From Parapedobacter sp. SGR-10 (GTDB lineage: Bacteria; Bacteroidota; Bacteroidia; Sphingobacteriales; Sphingobacteriaceae): DNA of 64,000 nucleotides. This document shows, piece after piece, positions 41,512-53,204 of the stretch. The stretch lies in NCBI RefSeq assembly GCF_011030405.1, contig NZ_JAAJTJ010000005.1, forward strand, positions 1 to 64,000. Direction: 5' to 3'. The first letter of the stretch is position 1, and each line of letters opens with the position of its first letter. Below the pieces are notes generated by a model, which saw nothing but the letters and a program-made list of their open reading frames with translations, was not told where the DNA came from and searched no databases. A program made the position numbers and the translations under genes.

Positions 41512-43290
41512 ATGAAGAACAAAAGACAGTGGATCATAGGTATTGTTGGGGCGATTATTGTCATATTGGCGGGGATCGGGTGGTATCTTGGTCAACATTG
41601 GAAATCCATTATCCAGACAAAATTGGAGGAAAATATACGTACATCTACAAAAGGATTGTACAAGCTATCGTATGATAGCATGGAACTTAATCTCCTATCG
41701 GGCAGTATAGCCTTGAAAAATATCGAACTTTTATCCGATTCTGCGGTGTATCGTACGCAGGTCCAGCGTAGAGAAGCACCCGACAATCGTATTCATATCA
41801 AGTTAAGATCGCTAAACATAAGCGGTGTAGGCGTATGGTCAGCCCTTGTAGCCAAAAAACTCCACATGAGGGAGGTGGCATTCGATCATGCCGACGTACA
41901 CTTGATCACAGAGTCACACGCCTACAACAAGTCCCGTGATTCCATCGCTATGCCGTTGCACGAACGGATCAAGGACATATTTCATACGGTACACATCCAG
42001 CGGAGTATGATAAACAACCTTAACCTTAAGCTGTCCAATATGCAAAACGGTAGGTTGGATACGACAAGCGTAGACCGGGTCCGTGTACGTTTGGACGACA
42101 TCCTGATTGATGAGAATGGTCATCGCGATACCACCCGCATGGTTTATACCAAAGAAATAGAAGTGGAAATACCGGAGTTTGCGTATGATATCCCAAATAG
42201 TGTGTACAAGATCAGCTTCGATCATTGTATCGTCAATACACGGCAGCAACAGGCACTTTTGACAAAGATTGCCCTCCATCCCCGTATTACCAAGCAGAAA
42301 TACTTTGAAACGGATAAGCAGAATAAGGCAATGATTGTATTGAAATGGGATACACTGCGGCTGGAGAAGTTGAACCTACAGGATATGTTGGATAATCAAC
42401 GGATCTTTGCTCGGTATGCGTATCTCAAGGGCGGCAGTGCCTCATTCCACAAGGACAAACGCTATCAAGAGGACAATGTCAACAAAATTGGTCAGGCACC
42501 TCATCAGCAGGTCATGAAAATGGGACAGACCATCCGGTTTGATACGGTCTTCGTGGACAATACCGATGTATCGTACCATGAGTATAGCGGTGAGTATGAT
42601 CGGGAAGGATCCATTTCTTTTGAATATGCAAAAGGAACGATCACCAATTTGACAAACGACACAGTGCAGCTGTCCAAGGACAGGTTTATGCGTGCCGACC
42701 TGCAGGCTAGAGTGATGGGTTCAGGCAGGTTGCATGCCCGATTTGGGTTTGATATGCTGAGCAAGGTAGGAAGCCATACGTATGCGGGTACATTGGGGAG
42801 CATGCAGGCATCGGCATTCAACCGAATCTTGACGCCTTTGCGTAATCTGGAGTTTAGTTCGGGGAATATCCATGGTATACGCTTTGATATGCAGGCGACA
42901 GACTATAAGACTAGGGGAGTGTTCCGTTTTGAGTATGACGAGATGAAAATAGACCTACTCCATGCTCCCAAGGACGATACAGAACAAAGCAAAAAGGGGG
43001 TACTTTCATTCCTTGTCAATGCCCTACTGATCCGCGACAGCAATCCCGGTGCCGATAAGGTCTATCTCGTGGGAAATGTCGAGTATACCCGTGTGCCCGA
43101 ATATTCCCATTTCAAAACTATATGGAAAAGCTTGGAACAAGGCATATTCCAGTGTGTCGGTATAGGCAAAGGAGCGGAACGCGAAACGAAGGAAACCGAC
43201 AAAAAACCGGAAGAGGACAGTGAATCAAAGAACTTTTTGAAAAAAACCGGAGATTTCTTTCGGGGTTTATTCAAAAAAGAAGATGATTGA
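41512..43290 (+). CDS. AsmA-like membrane-anchored protein
   Basis: Protein of 592 residues with one N-terminal transmembrane helix (IIGIVGAIIVILAGIGWYLG, about 8-27) and a long beta-rich periplasmic part. YDSMELNLLSGSIALKNIELL and IHIKLRSLNISGVGVWSALVAKKLHMREV are the pattern of AsmA/DUF748-type bridge-like proteins, which may help move lipids between the membranes. The C-terminus is charged (ETDKKPEEDSESKNFLKKTG, then FFRGLFKK) and may act as an amphipathic tail. Assignment is by pattern; no catalytic motif is present. It precedes ligD by 83 bases. Confidence 0.75.
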   Translation: MKNKRQWIIGIVGAIIVILAGIGWYLGQHWKSIIQTKLEENIRTSTKGLYKLSYDSMELNLLSGSIALKNIELLSDSAVYRTQVQRREAPDNRIHIKLRSLNISGVGVWSALVAKKLHMREVAFDHADVHLITESHAYNKSRDSIAMPLHERIKDIFHTVHIQRSMINNLNLKLSNMQNGRLDTTSVDRVRVRLDDILIDENGHRDTTRMVYTKEIEVEIPEFAYDIPNSVYKISFDHCIVNTRQQQALLTKIALHPRITKQKYFETDKQNKAMIVLKWDTLRLEKLNLQDMLDNQRIFARYAYLKGGSASFHKDKRYQEDNVNKIGQAPHQQVMKMGQTIRFDTVFVDNTDVSYHEYSGEYDREGSISFEYAKGTITNLTNDTVQLSKDRFMRADLQARVMGSGRLHARFGFDMLSKVGSHTYAGTLGSMQASAFNRILTPLRNLEFSSGNIHGIRFDMQATDYKTRGVFRFEYDEMKIDLLHAPKDDTEQSKKGVLSFLVNALLIRDSNPGADKVYLVGNVEYTRVPEYSHFKTIWKSLEQGIFQCVGIGKGAERETKETDKKPEEDSESKNFLKKTGDFFRGLFKKEDD

Positions 43291-43373
43291 TCTATTTTAT
43301 GCCAGCCATGAGAGAGGAACAGGGTGAAATATAAAAACCTAATCCCCCTCGGATTGTTCACAACATAAAGGCT

Positions 43374-45830
43374 ATGGCAAAACTGTCGACATACCAACGG
43401 AAACGCGATTTTAGCAAGACCGAAGAACCGCAGGGCAAGACCACGACGAAAAAAGAAAGCAGCCGCAAGCTGCGCTTTGTGGTACAGCGGCATCATGCTT
43501 CGCGGCTTCACTATGACTTTCGATTGGAACTCGATGGGGTGTTGAAAAGTTGGGCGGTGCCCAAAGGACCCTCGCTTTATCCGAAGGACAAACGCCTGGC
43601 CATGCAGGTAGAAGACCATCCCATCGACTACGCGTCATTCCAAGGAATCATTCCCAAAGGCAACTACGGGGCAGGAGTCGTGCATATTTTTGACTCTGGG
43701 TACTATGAGTTTATGGAAGCGAAGGACGAAAAGGAATTCCTGCAGGATTGGAAAAAAGGCAGTCTGAAATTCAAGTTGTACGGACATATACTGCGGGGCG
43801 AATTTGCACTTGTGCGTATGAAGGGGGACGACGATAAAGCCTGGCTGTTGATCAAGCACCGGGATAGATATGCTTCGGATGTACCCTATAATAGCGAAGA
43901 TGAAGTTTCTAAGAAGGTCAAGCAAGCCGGAGTAGACTTCAAAGAGGAGGACAAAAAGCACGAGAAGGCTCCTCCAGATAGAACGACAACACCCAAGCCT
44001 ATGTTGACCAAGCTTGTGCAGGAATTGCCTTCAGGTTCGGACTGGATCTATGAAAAAAAATACGATGGCTTTCGTATATTAAGTGTGTGTGATGGAGCAG
44101 TAGTCCATCTCTATTCCCGTAACGGAAAAGATATGAATCCTTTGTTTCCGTCCCTGTTGGAAGAACTTTCTCAATTGGACAAACAAGTATGTCTGGATGG
44201 TGAACTGGCCATTGAGGACAAGCAGGGTCGTCCACACTTTCAGTTGATTGCGAGCGGCGAACCTATACCCAGTACCCTACGGTTGCGCTACTATGTTTTT
44301 GATATCCTGCGATTAGAGGGTGAGGATTTGACGGGGTATCCACTTCAGGATCGCAAGGAGTTGCTGGCTTTGTTGCTACGTCGGATCAAGGGTGCCGATA
44401 TTGTCCATAGTGTAGAAGAATTGCGAGGCACTGCCGAAACGGTACAAAATAAAGCAATGTCACAGGGGTGGGAAGGTATTGTGGCCAAGGAAAAGAGCAG
44501 CAGCTATCTCGAAGGCAAACGTAGTACGGCTTGGAAAAAATTCAAACTCAATCAAAGTCAGGAAGCTATTATCTGCGGATATACGCCACCGCAGGGAGGC
44601 CGTATTGCATTTGGTGCATTGGTTTTGGGTATGTACGATGAGGGAGAGCTGCGCTATATCGGCAATTGCGGAACAGGCTTTGATACTGCCCAGTTGAAAG
44701 ATCTCCATCGGCAAATGCAAGAGGTGGAGACCACCAAGAAGCCTTTTGATGCTAAAGCCAAAGTTGCCAAGGAAAAGGAAGTGACGTGGTTGCGTCCGGT
44801 ACTCGTATGTGAAGTCTACTACTCGGAGTGGACAGCCGATGGACGCCTGCGCCATCCGGTATTCAAAGGCTTGCGTATGGACAAAGACATACATGAAATC
44901 GAAAAAGAAAATACTATGGAAAATCAAGTGAAAGAAGGTACGGTGCGCATAGGACGTAAGCAGGTGCAGTTGACAAACCTCGACAAGGTATATTGGCCCA
45001 AAGACAACTATGTCAAAGGGCAGATGATCGCCTACTACGAATCGATGGCTGACCGTATCTTGCCCTATCTCAAAAACAAGCCCGTTTCCTTACACCGTTT
45101 TCCCAACGGAATTGAGGAAGAATCTTTCTTCCAAAAGGATGTCGATCCGGACAAGATACCCGATTGGGTAAAGACTGTACCCATACTTGCCGAGAGTACG
45201 GGCAAAGACGTGGACTATATCATCTGCAACGACAAGGCTACACTACTGTATATTGCCAATCTCGGTTCTATCGAAATCAATCCTTGGCTCTCTACCTACC
45301 AAAAACCCGAATATCCCGATTTTGCGGTATTGGACATCGACCCCAACGGAGCAGATTTTAAAGAGGTGGTCCGAGTAGCACAGACTGCTAAAGAGCTATT
45401 GGACGATATGGAACTGCCGGCTTTTTTGAAGACGTCGGGATCTACGGGATTGCATATATACCTGTATGCCAACAAAAAATATGACTATGACCTCACGCGG
45501 GATTTTATACAGCTATTGGCACAGATGGTGCACGAAAAACATCCCGATACGACCAGCACTGTCCGTGATCCTAAGAAGCGAAAAGGATTGATATACCTGG
45601 ATTTCTTGCAAAACAGGCGAGGGCAGACTGTCGTCGCACCCTATTCGTTGCGACCCAAGCCGGGAGCGACTGTCAGTGCGCCCTTATTTTGGGAAGAGCT
45701 GAAATCTGGGCTTCGGATCGAAGATTACACAATCAAGACTATGCTAAAGCGGGTAGAGCAGACCGATGATCCCTGGGCAAAGCTATGGGATAGTCCCGCC
45801 AATATCAAGCAAGCACTTTCGAGGTTGTAG
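43374..45830 (+). CDS. ligD: ATP-dependent DNA ligase LigD (PE-ligase-polymerase)
   Basis: Non-homologous end-joining ligase of 818 residues with domains in the order 3'-phosphoesterase (about 30-160), ligase (about 205-515) and polymerase/primase (about 530-810). Phosphoesterase residues H40, H46, D48, R50 and H82 are present. The nucleotidyl-transfer Lys is K229 in EKKYDGFR. The polymerase part shows the D-x-D metal site in FAVLDIDPNGADF and KTSGSTGLHIYLY. All active-site groups look intact. Its partner Ku is encoded convergently just after it, forming a complete two-component bacterial NHEJ system. Confidence 0.97.
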   Translation: MAKLSTYQRKRDFSKTEEPQGKTTTKKESSRKLRFVVQRHHASRLHYDFRLELDGVLKSWAVPKGPSLYPKDKRLAMQVEDHPIDYASFQGIIPKGNYGAGVVHIFDSGYYEFMEAKDEKEFLQDWKKGSLKFKLYGHILRGEFALVRMKGDDDKAWLLIKHRDRYASDVPYNSEDEVSKKVKQAGVDFKEEDKKHEKAPPDRTTTPKPMLTKLVQELPSGSDWIYEKKYDGFRILSVCDGAVVHLYSRNGKDMNPLFPSLLEELSQLDKQVCLDGELAIEDKQGRPHFQLIASGEPIPSTLRLRYYVFDILRLEGEDLTGYPLQDRKELLALLLRRIKGADIVHSVEELRGTAETVQNKAMSQGWEGIVAKEKSSSYLEGKRSTAWKKFKLNQSQEAIICGYTPPQGGRIAFGALVLGMYDEGELRYIGNCGTGFDTAQLKDLHRQMQEVETTKKPFDAKAKVAKEKEVTWLRPVLVCEVYYSEWTADGRLRHPVFKGLRMDKDIHEIEKENTMENQVKEGTVRIGRKQVQLTNLDKVYWPKDNYVKGQMIAYYESMADRILPYLKNKPVSLHRFPNGIEEESFFQKDVDPDKIPDWVKTVPILAESTGKDVDYIICNDKATLLYIANLGSIEINPWLSTYQKPEYPDFAVLDIDPNGADFKEVVRVAQTAKELLDDMELPAFLKTSGSTGLHIYLYANKKYDYDLTRDFIQLLAQMVHEKHPDTTSTVRDPKKRKGLIYLDFLQNRRGQTVVAPYSLRPKPGATVSAPLFWEELKSGLRIEDYTIKTMLKRVEQTDDPWAKLWDSPANIKQALSRL

Positions 45831-45854
45831 GACTATATATTCTCACCTTTTCCC

Positions 45855-46610
45855 TCATGCGAGACTCGCCTTCAATTTGCTCAGTAGATCGGCCGATGTA
45901 GTATCCTCCACTTTGATCTTGCGGATGGAGGTATGTTTACCTTTGGCTTTCTGTTTGATGATCTTTAGCAGTTCGGCCATATATTCATTTTTATATTTGG
46001 AGATATCGAAGGGATGTGAATGCTGTTTGATCAGCTGGAGGGCCATATCCATTTCCTCTTTTTTCAGACGTACATTTCCCGGTAGCTTTAGGTCATCGGT
46101 AGCACGTATTTCTTCTTCAAAACGGATTTTGTTGAGGATAAGGAAGTTTTGATGTGGTTTGACTACAGCCAGGTTTTCTACATTTCGCATCACGAAGGAG
46201 CCTAAGCCTGCCGTCTTACTTTTTTCCAGGGCTTTGAGTAAGAGCTGATAGGCCTTTTGCCCACCTTTTGCCGGTTCGAGGTAGTAGGGGGTTTCAAAAT
46301 AGATACTGTCTATTTCTTCGATTTTGACAAAGGAGTGCAGATTGATCATTTTGTTCTTCTCGGGGCTGGCCTCCTCAAAATCAGAATCTTCCAAGACCAC
46401 ATATTTATCTTTGAGCAGATATCCTTTGACAATATTGTCCCATATCACCTCTTTGCCCGTGTTTTCGTTGATGCGTTTGTACCGGATATTGGAACGATCC
46501 TTACGATCGAGCATATCCAGATCGAGTGCACTGCTTTGTGTTGCACTGTAGATTTTGATAGGAATGTTGACCAGTCCAAACCCAATGGCTCCCGTCCAAA
46601 TAGCTCTCAT
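45855..46610 (-). CDS. ku: Non-homologous end-joining protein Ku
   Basis: Bacterial Ku of 251 residues that binds DNA ends as a homodimer and recruits LigD. Family features: MRAIWTGAIGFGLVNIPIKI at the start, LDMLDRKDRSNIRYKRINEN, GKEVIWDNIVKGYLLKDKYV, and the C-terminal AELLKIIKQKAKGKHTS lysine-rich end. The ATG at 46610 gives this start; the open frame extends 12 codons upstream (MFIYYINTKNNA), which does not belong to the family. Convergent with ligD, 24 bases apart. Confidence 0.96.
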   Translation of the reverse strand: MRAIWTGAIGFGLVNIPIKIYSATQSSALDLDMLDRKDRSNIRYKRINENTGKEVIWDNIVKGYLLKDKYVVLEDSDFEEASPEKNKMINLHSFVKIEEIDSIYFETPYYLEPAKGGQKAYQLLLKALEKSKTAGLGSFVMRNVENLAVVKPHQNFLILNKIRFEEEIRATDDLKLPGNVRLKKEEMDMALQLIKQHSHPFDISKYKNEYMAELLKIIKQKAKGKHTSIRKIKVEDTTSADLLSKLKASLA

Positions 46611-46695
46611 AGCATTGTTTTTTGTATTTATATAATAAATGAACAAATTTGGAAGGAATTGGTTTTTTTAGATAGATACGATGAGCAGTTTGTGG

Positions 46696-47586
46696 TTAGT
46701 GATCTATATTCCTTTTCTTTCCATAAAGATAAGCAACATTAAATACGACAACAGCTGTAAAGATCATTCCAAAGGCAACGATCTGTGCGGTGTTGATAGG
46801 CTCTTTGTAATAAAAGACAGCCAATAAAAAGCTGATAATCGGATTTAAGTATAATAAGGTACCTACAATGGAGGAGTTTAAGCCCTTTAAAGCATAAATG
46901 TTGAGGAATAGTGGGATAATGGTATAGACTACCGCTATGACTGTCACCAAGCTATAGAACAGAACAGGTTTCGTATCTGTAGCATCTACAAACAGTAATA
47001 TCGGGAGAAGTAGAAAGGTACTGAGGACGATATGTAAGGTCAATGTAATAAATTTGTCCATCCGAAACCTGTTCTTCTGGAGCACAAGGTAGATTGCATA
47101 GGACAACGCGATCAACATGCTGTAAAGAAGATCCATAAAATGACCATACGCCAGGATCACACAGCTCACCACACTCAACAGTACTGCAAGCCATTGTCCC
47201 TTGTTCAGTTGCTCATGTAAGAAAATACGGGCAAGTACAGTGGCTAAGATAGGGCAGATCAGATACGCCAAGGATGTTGCATTGACACTGACGGAATTCA
47301 TCACGTATATGAATAAAAACCAATTCAGACCTAGCATTACAGCACTCAAAAAAATATTTATCGCCAACATAAATTTTTCTTTGCGGGGTGTATCCGAGAG
47401 ATAATGTATACTGGCCGTTATTTCCTTTCTTCTGAAAACAATACAGGCAACAACAATACTGATAGTGGCGAAAATGACACGATGGATAAGGATATCAAGC
47501 GCTGCAAAAGCACTTAAAGGCTTTAGTACCCATGCAAATGTACCCCAGATAGCAAAGCCTGTTACGGCAGAAAGGTAATATTTCAT
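46696..47586 (-). CDS. rarD: EamA-family transporter RarD
   Basis: Inner-membrane drug/metabolite transporter of 296 residues with about ten hydrophobic helices. The start MKYYLSAVTGFAIWGTFAWV and LSAFAALDILIHRVIFATISI match RarD; later blocks NWFLFIYVMNSVSVNATSLA and LYLNPIISFLLAVFYYKEPI also fit. Substrate unknown. The frame is open 35 codons upstream of ATG 47586, but that leader lacks family similarity. Single gene on the minus strand. Confidence 0.93.
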   Translation of the reverse strand: MKYYLSAVTGFAIWGTFAWVLKPLSAFAALDILIHRVIFATISIVVACIVFRRKEITASIHYLSDTPRKEKFMLAINIFLSAVMLGLNWFLFIYVMNSVSVNATSLAYLICPILATVLARIFLHEQLNKGQWLAVLLSVVSCVILAYGHFMDLLYSMLIALSYAIYLVLQKNRFRMDKFITLTLHIVLSTFLLLPILLFVDATDTKPVLFYSLVTVIAVVYTIIPLFLNIYALKGLNSSIVGTLLYLNPIISFLLAVFYYKEPINTAQIVAFGMIFTAVVVFNVAYLYGKKRNIDH

Positions 47587-47808
47587 AACACGTGTGCAAA
47601 CTTCGCTAAAGTTTGCAAAACTTCGGTGAATTTTCGCAAATAAGCTTGATATAAAATCATAATTCAAATCAAAATAATCTATTCCTGCCATCTATTTTTT
47701 TGTCACTGCCATTTTTAAACCTTTTATGGCTATTTCCATTGGTTTTCTTATCTTTAGGCGAATTTTTAAAATAGGCGTGTTCTATTGCCGAAATTCAAAT
47801 TTTGATAA

Positions 47809-50052
<2,244 letters not shown>

Positions 50053-50060
50053 GAAAATAG

Positions 50061-50103
50061 AGGTAGACTTCCGAAGTTTTTGGGAAACTTCGGAAGTCTA
50101 CCT
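50061..50103. terminator. Bidirectional terminator between icd and the usp gene
   Basis: AGGTAGACTTCCGAAGTTT (50061-50079) pairs without mismatch with 50085-50103 across a five-base loop, a 19-pair stem that serves both convergent genes. Confidence 0.9.
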
Positions 50104-50106
50104 AAT

Positions 50107-50955
50107 TTATTCCTCATGAAACACCAATACCGGTGTTGTGGCATGAAAAGCGAGGTTGTTGCTAAAGCTTGAGCTCATGATCCGGTCAAAGAAGTTTCGA
50201 TTTCTTTTGATCACAGCCAATAGATCAATGTTGTTGTCCTGCATGAATGTGTCGATGGTATCTTCCACGCTTCCTTCCTTTTCGAGAAAGACAAAATCCA
50301 GGTTATTGCCGTCAAATGATTTTCGCCACTGCTCGCTGTACTGCAAGATATCTGCTGTGGAGCTTTGGGTATCGAAGACATGCAATACATGTACATGCGC
50401 ATCTACATAAGAAGCCAGCTGCAGAATTTCCTGCAGGGCGGCTTTGTCCTTTTCGCGGAATAGGGTCGTGAAGGCTACTTTTTTGATAGTCGTAAACGAA
50501 GCTTGTGTAGGGATGACCAAAACAGGTACACGTGTATTCTTGATAACGTTGACCGTATTGGTTCCTACAATCTGCTTTTGTAGGCCACTTGCTCCCAATG
50601 TACCCATGACGATGAGTTTGATCTGCTCACTTTCTATGGTCTTTATGACCGCTTGAACGACTGTGCCATACTCAAACAAAAAGATGACTTTGCTATGGTT
50701 CAGGTTATTTTCCTCTGCCAATTGGTGCAACTTTGGGGTTTGCTTTTTGTAAAAGTCAAATTTGGACAGTTCAATTTCCTTATAGACTTCATCTACAAGC
50801 GTGGGCTGGCCGGCATGCGAAAAAGAGACAACAGGTGTCTGATAGCAATACAGTACATATAATTGTGTATCCAGCTGGTTGGCAATTTTTAAGGCGTGCA
50901 GAAATGCATTATTTGCATTTTCTGAAAAATCGGTGGGGACTAAGATATTTTTCAT
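50107..50955 (-). CDS. Universal stress protein with two Usp domains
   Basis: Protein of 282 residues made of two tandem Usp domains. The first (about 1-150) has MKNILVPTDFSENANNAFLH and the ATP-binding G-x2-G-x9-G-N type motif GTLGASGLQKQIVGTNTVN; the second (about 155-280) keeps the fold (KKVAFTTLFREKDKAALQEI) but its end, FDRIMSSSFSNNLAFHATTP, lacks a clear glycine motif. ATG 50955 is chosen; the frame extends 21 codons upstream without family similarity. Likely an adenine-nucleotide-binding stress protein in the cytoplasm. Confidence 0.93.
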   Translation of the reverse strand: MKNILVPTDFSENANNAFLHALKIANQLDTQLYVLYCYQTPVVSFSHAGQPTLVDEVYKEIELSKFDFYKKQTPKLHQLAEENNLNHSKVIFLFEYGTVVQAVIKTIESEQIKLIVMGTLGASGLQKQIVGTNTVNVIKNTRVPVLVIPTQASFTTIKKVAFTTLFREKDKAALQEILQLASYVDAHVHVLHVFDTQSSTADILQYSEQWRKSFDGNNLDFVFLEKEGSVEDTIDTFMQDNNIDLLAVIKRNRNFFDRIMSSSFSNNLAFHATTPVLVFHEE

Positions 50956-51167
50956 CTGTATGTAATTTTTGTTTTTATAGGGGCGATGAGACGCGATCTC
51001 ACGATACGATCTAGACAATTATGAGGGTTTCATCACGGAAATATTGAACATTTTTATGATATATGTAATATACGAAAATATAGATGTGGGCACAAAAGGA
51101 ATTTGTCATATTATTTTGTAGCGTGTGGCACATTTATTACGTTTACATATATAATAAATAAAGTGCT

Positions 51168-51848
51168 ATGGATGGCACGGCTATATTAGAAGACGATTTA
51201 TTATATTTAGATAAAAGAGAATCTGAACGTTCATTTTTGAAGATTTTACCTAAATATCTGAAAAGGAGGCCTTTGTCATTAAAGCAGGCATTGGAGGAGT
51301 GTGCATTGTCCGCAACGGAACGTAGCCAGTCTTTTCTCTACAAAAAATATTATGGTTATTTGATGGCTGTAGCACTCCGCTATGTCAAGGATGAGATGGA
51401 GGCCGAGGATGTGGTCAATGAATCCTTTGTCAAGGTTTTCCGCAAAATACACGAGTTTACATATGACAGTGACGAAGGGATCATGGAGAAGACCTTCAAA
51501 TCGTGGATAGCCCGTATTGCCGTCAATACATCGATAGACAAGATCAGAGCACGTAAAGAAATGGATTCGTTGGACGATGTTTCTGCCAATGAGCTCTCTT
51601 CGCATGCTATTATGGTGTCGACAAGGCTGGAAGAGCAGGATATCCTGAAGTTATTGCAGCAATTACCCGAAATACAACGTTCTATATTCAGTCTTTACGA
51701 AATCGAGGGGTATTCGCATCAGGAGATCGGCCAGATGCTGAACGTACCGGAGAGTACCTCACGTACGTATCTGACCAGGGCAAAAGGTCGGTTGAGAAAA
51801 CTTTACACAGATCAGTTCTGTGCAGTACAAACAATACATCATTCTTAA
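51168..51848 (+). CDS. RNA polymerase ECF-type sigma factor
   Basis: Sigma factor of 226 residues. An N-terminal extension of about 45 residues precedes sigma region 2 (RSQSFLYKKYYGYLMAVALR, DEMEAEDVVNESFVKVFRKI) and region 4 (LQQLPEIQRSIFSLYEIEGY, SHQEIGQMLNVPESTSRTYL). The gene downstream, after 15 bases, has an N-terminal segment and membrane helix placed as in anti-sigma factors, so the two probably form a regulator pair. It differs from the FecR-linked sigma factor at 1247, and no SusC gene is adjacent. Confidence 0.94.
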   Translation: MDGTAILEDDLLYLDKRESERSFLKILPKYLKRRPLSLKQALEECALSATERSQSFLYKKYYGYLMAVALRYVKDEMEAEDVVNESFVKVFRKIHEFTYDSDEGIMEKTFKSWIARIAVNTSIDKIRARKEMDSLDDVSANELSSHAIMVSTRLEEQDILKLLQQLPEIQRSIFSLYEIEGYSHQEIGQMLNVPESTSRTYLTRAKGRLRKLYTDQFCAVQTIHHS

Positions 51849-51863
51849 AAATATAGGATTGGA

Positions 51864-53204
51864 ATGAAAGAAGAAAAAGAAATAATAGATTACATTGTCG
51901 ACAGGCTGAAGAAGAGTGAAGGGCTACCGTATAAGGCCGGGGCTTGGGAAAAATTCAGGTCGGAGCATGTCGTACCCAGAGCTTCCGTATATCGGATGAG
52001 TAGGGTTTGGTATGCAGCTGCATCTGTCTTGTTGTTGCTAGGGGGCTGGGGGGCCTGGTATATGACACGTGAAGTGGCAAACCCTGGACAGGAGTTGGTG
52101 CAGACCGCACCGCGTCAAGACAAGATCGGCCCATCTGAGCGGGTAGTTGATCCGGAGAAGAACCCAGCGGTATCTCCTTCACCAGATGTCGTGGCTATGG
52201 ATGAGAAAGGTAGCCTGCATGCTGACGACATGAAATCTTTTGTGACTTCTTCTCCGGATAAAGGAGAGACCAGATTGTCCCTGCTGCATGACGAAAGCAA
52301 TATACAAGTGTCTGCGGAGGCACAAATACCTTCAATGTTGCCTTTGCAGGGCAGGGATTTGTCCTATACCTATTCTTTTATTTCGGAAGAACAGGTAGAA
52401 AGTACGGGCAAAAGCAGATTAGATGAGCACCTTGCTTCTTCTCCCGTACCGCAAGGACGGGTTCTGGCCATGAAAGAGGTTGAACCTCTGGACCAGACGC
52501 AACGCGTTCGTCTGAATGATAAGTTTGAATTGGGTGTATTTGTCTCTCCTTATGCTACGGGCCAGAAAATGAATGTAGGTGGAGGCTTTGCATTGGCTTA
52601 TAAGCTGAGCAATAAACTGAGTGTCCGTACAGGTGCTTCCTATAATACCTATGAGGTCAATATGCTCAAAGATCCCGTGCAGGAAGATAGCCGTATCGAA
52701 GCTATGGTGGTGGAAGAAAAATCGGCTCTGCGGATGGAATCTGCGAGTGCTACGGCGTATCAAAATAAAGTAGTCATCCCCAATATCAATGCCATTAGGG
52801 GCTCGGTACAGGCTATTGATATTCCTGTCGAACTGAAATTCAATGTCAGCAGATCTTTCTATACAGCGGCGGGACTGTCCTATTCCGCTATTCTACATCA
52901 AGAACGTAATGCATACTATGTAGACAATGTGAATAAAGAAACATTTACCGATGGTTACCCTGAAAACAAACAACAAGCTGAGGAGACCGTAAAACCGATC
53001 ACCAAGTCTGTGGAGTCGATGGAGAATAATGTCAACACCAATGGTTTCAGTGGTTTTGTGAATTTTTCCCTCGGCAAAGAAGTGAAAATGAATAAAAGGG
53101 TAGGTATATCCGTAGAACCTTATCTGAAAATCCCTGTAGGACAATACCGTAGAGCAGATATGGACTATACAAACGGGGGTATACGGATTATGACCAGCTT
53201 CTAG
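51864..53204 (+). CDS. Putative anti-sigma/outer-membrane beta-barrel fusion-type protein
   Basis: Protein of 446 residues with three parts: a cytoplasmic-type N-terminus (about 1-46, MKEEKEIIDYIVDRLKKSEG, GAWEKFRSEH), one transmembrane helix (about 48-67, VWYAAASVLLLLGGWGAWYM), a low-complexity linker rich in Pro, Ser and acidic residues, and a C-terminal beta-rich domain like small porins (FELGVFVSPYATGQKMNVGG, FALAYKLSNKLSVRTGASYN, VSRSFYTAAGLSYSAIL, GFVNFSLGKEVKMNKRVGIS). Such proteins follow sigma genes in Sphingobacteriales. Whether the barrel domain inserts in the outer membrane while the N-terminus stays in the inner membrane is unknown. It overlaps the convergent HAD gene by four bases. 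Confidence 0.75.
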   Translation: MKEEKEIIDYIVDRLKKSEGLPYKAGAWEKFRSEHVVPRASVYRMSRVWYAAASVLLLLGGWGAWYMTREVANPGQELVQTAPRQDKIGPSERVVDPEKNPAVSPSPDVVAMDEKGSLHADDMKSFVTSSPDKGETRLSLLHDESNIQVSAEAQIPSMLPLQGRDLSYTYSFISEEQVESTGKSRLDEHLASSPVPQGRVLAMKEVEPLDQTQRVRLNDKFELGVFVSPYATGQKMNVGGGFALAYKLSNKLSVRTGASYNTYEVNMLKDPVQEDSRIEAMVVEEKSALRMESASATAYQNKVVIPNINAIRGSVQAIDIPVELKFNVSRSFYTAAGLSYSAILHQERNAYYVDNVNKETFTDGYPENKQQAEETVKPITKSVESMENNVNTNGFSGFVNFSLGKEVKMNKRVGISVEPYLKIPVGQYRRADMDYTNGGIRIMTSF

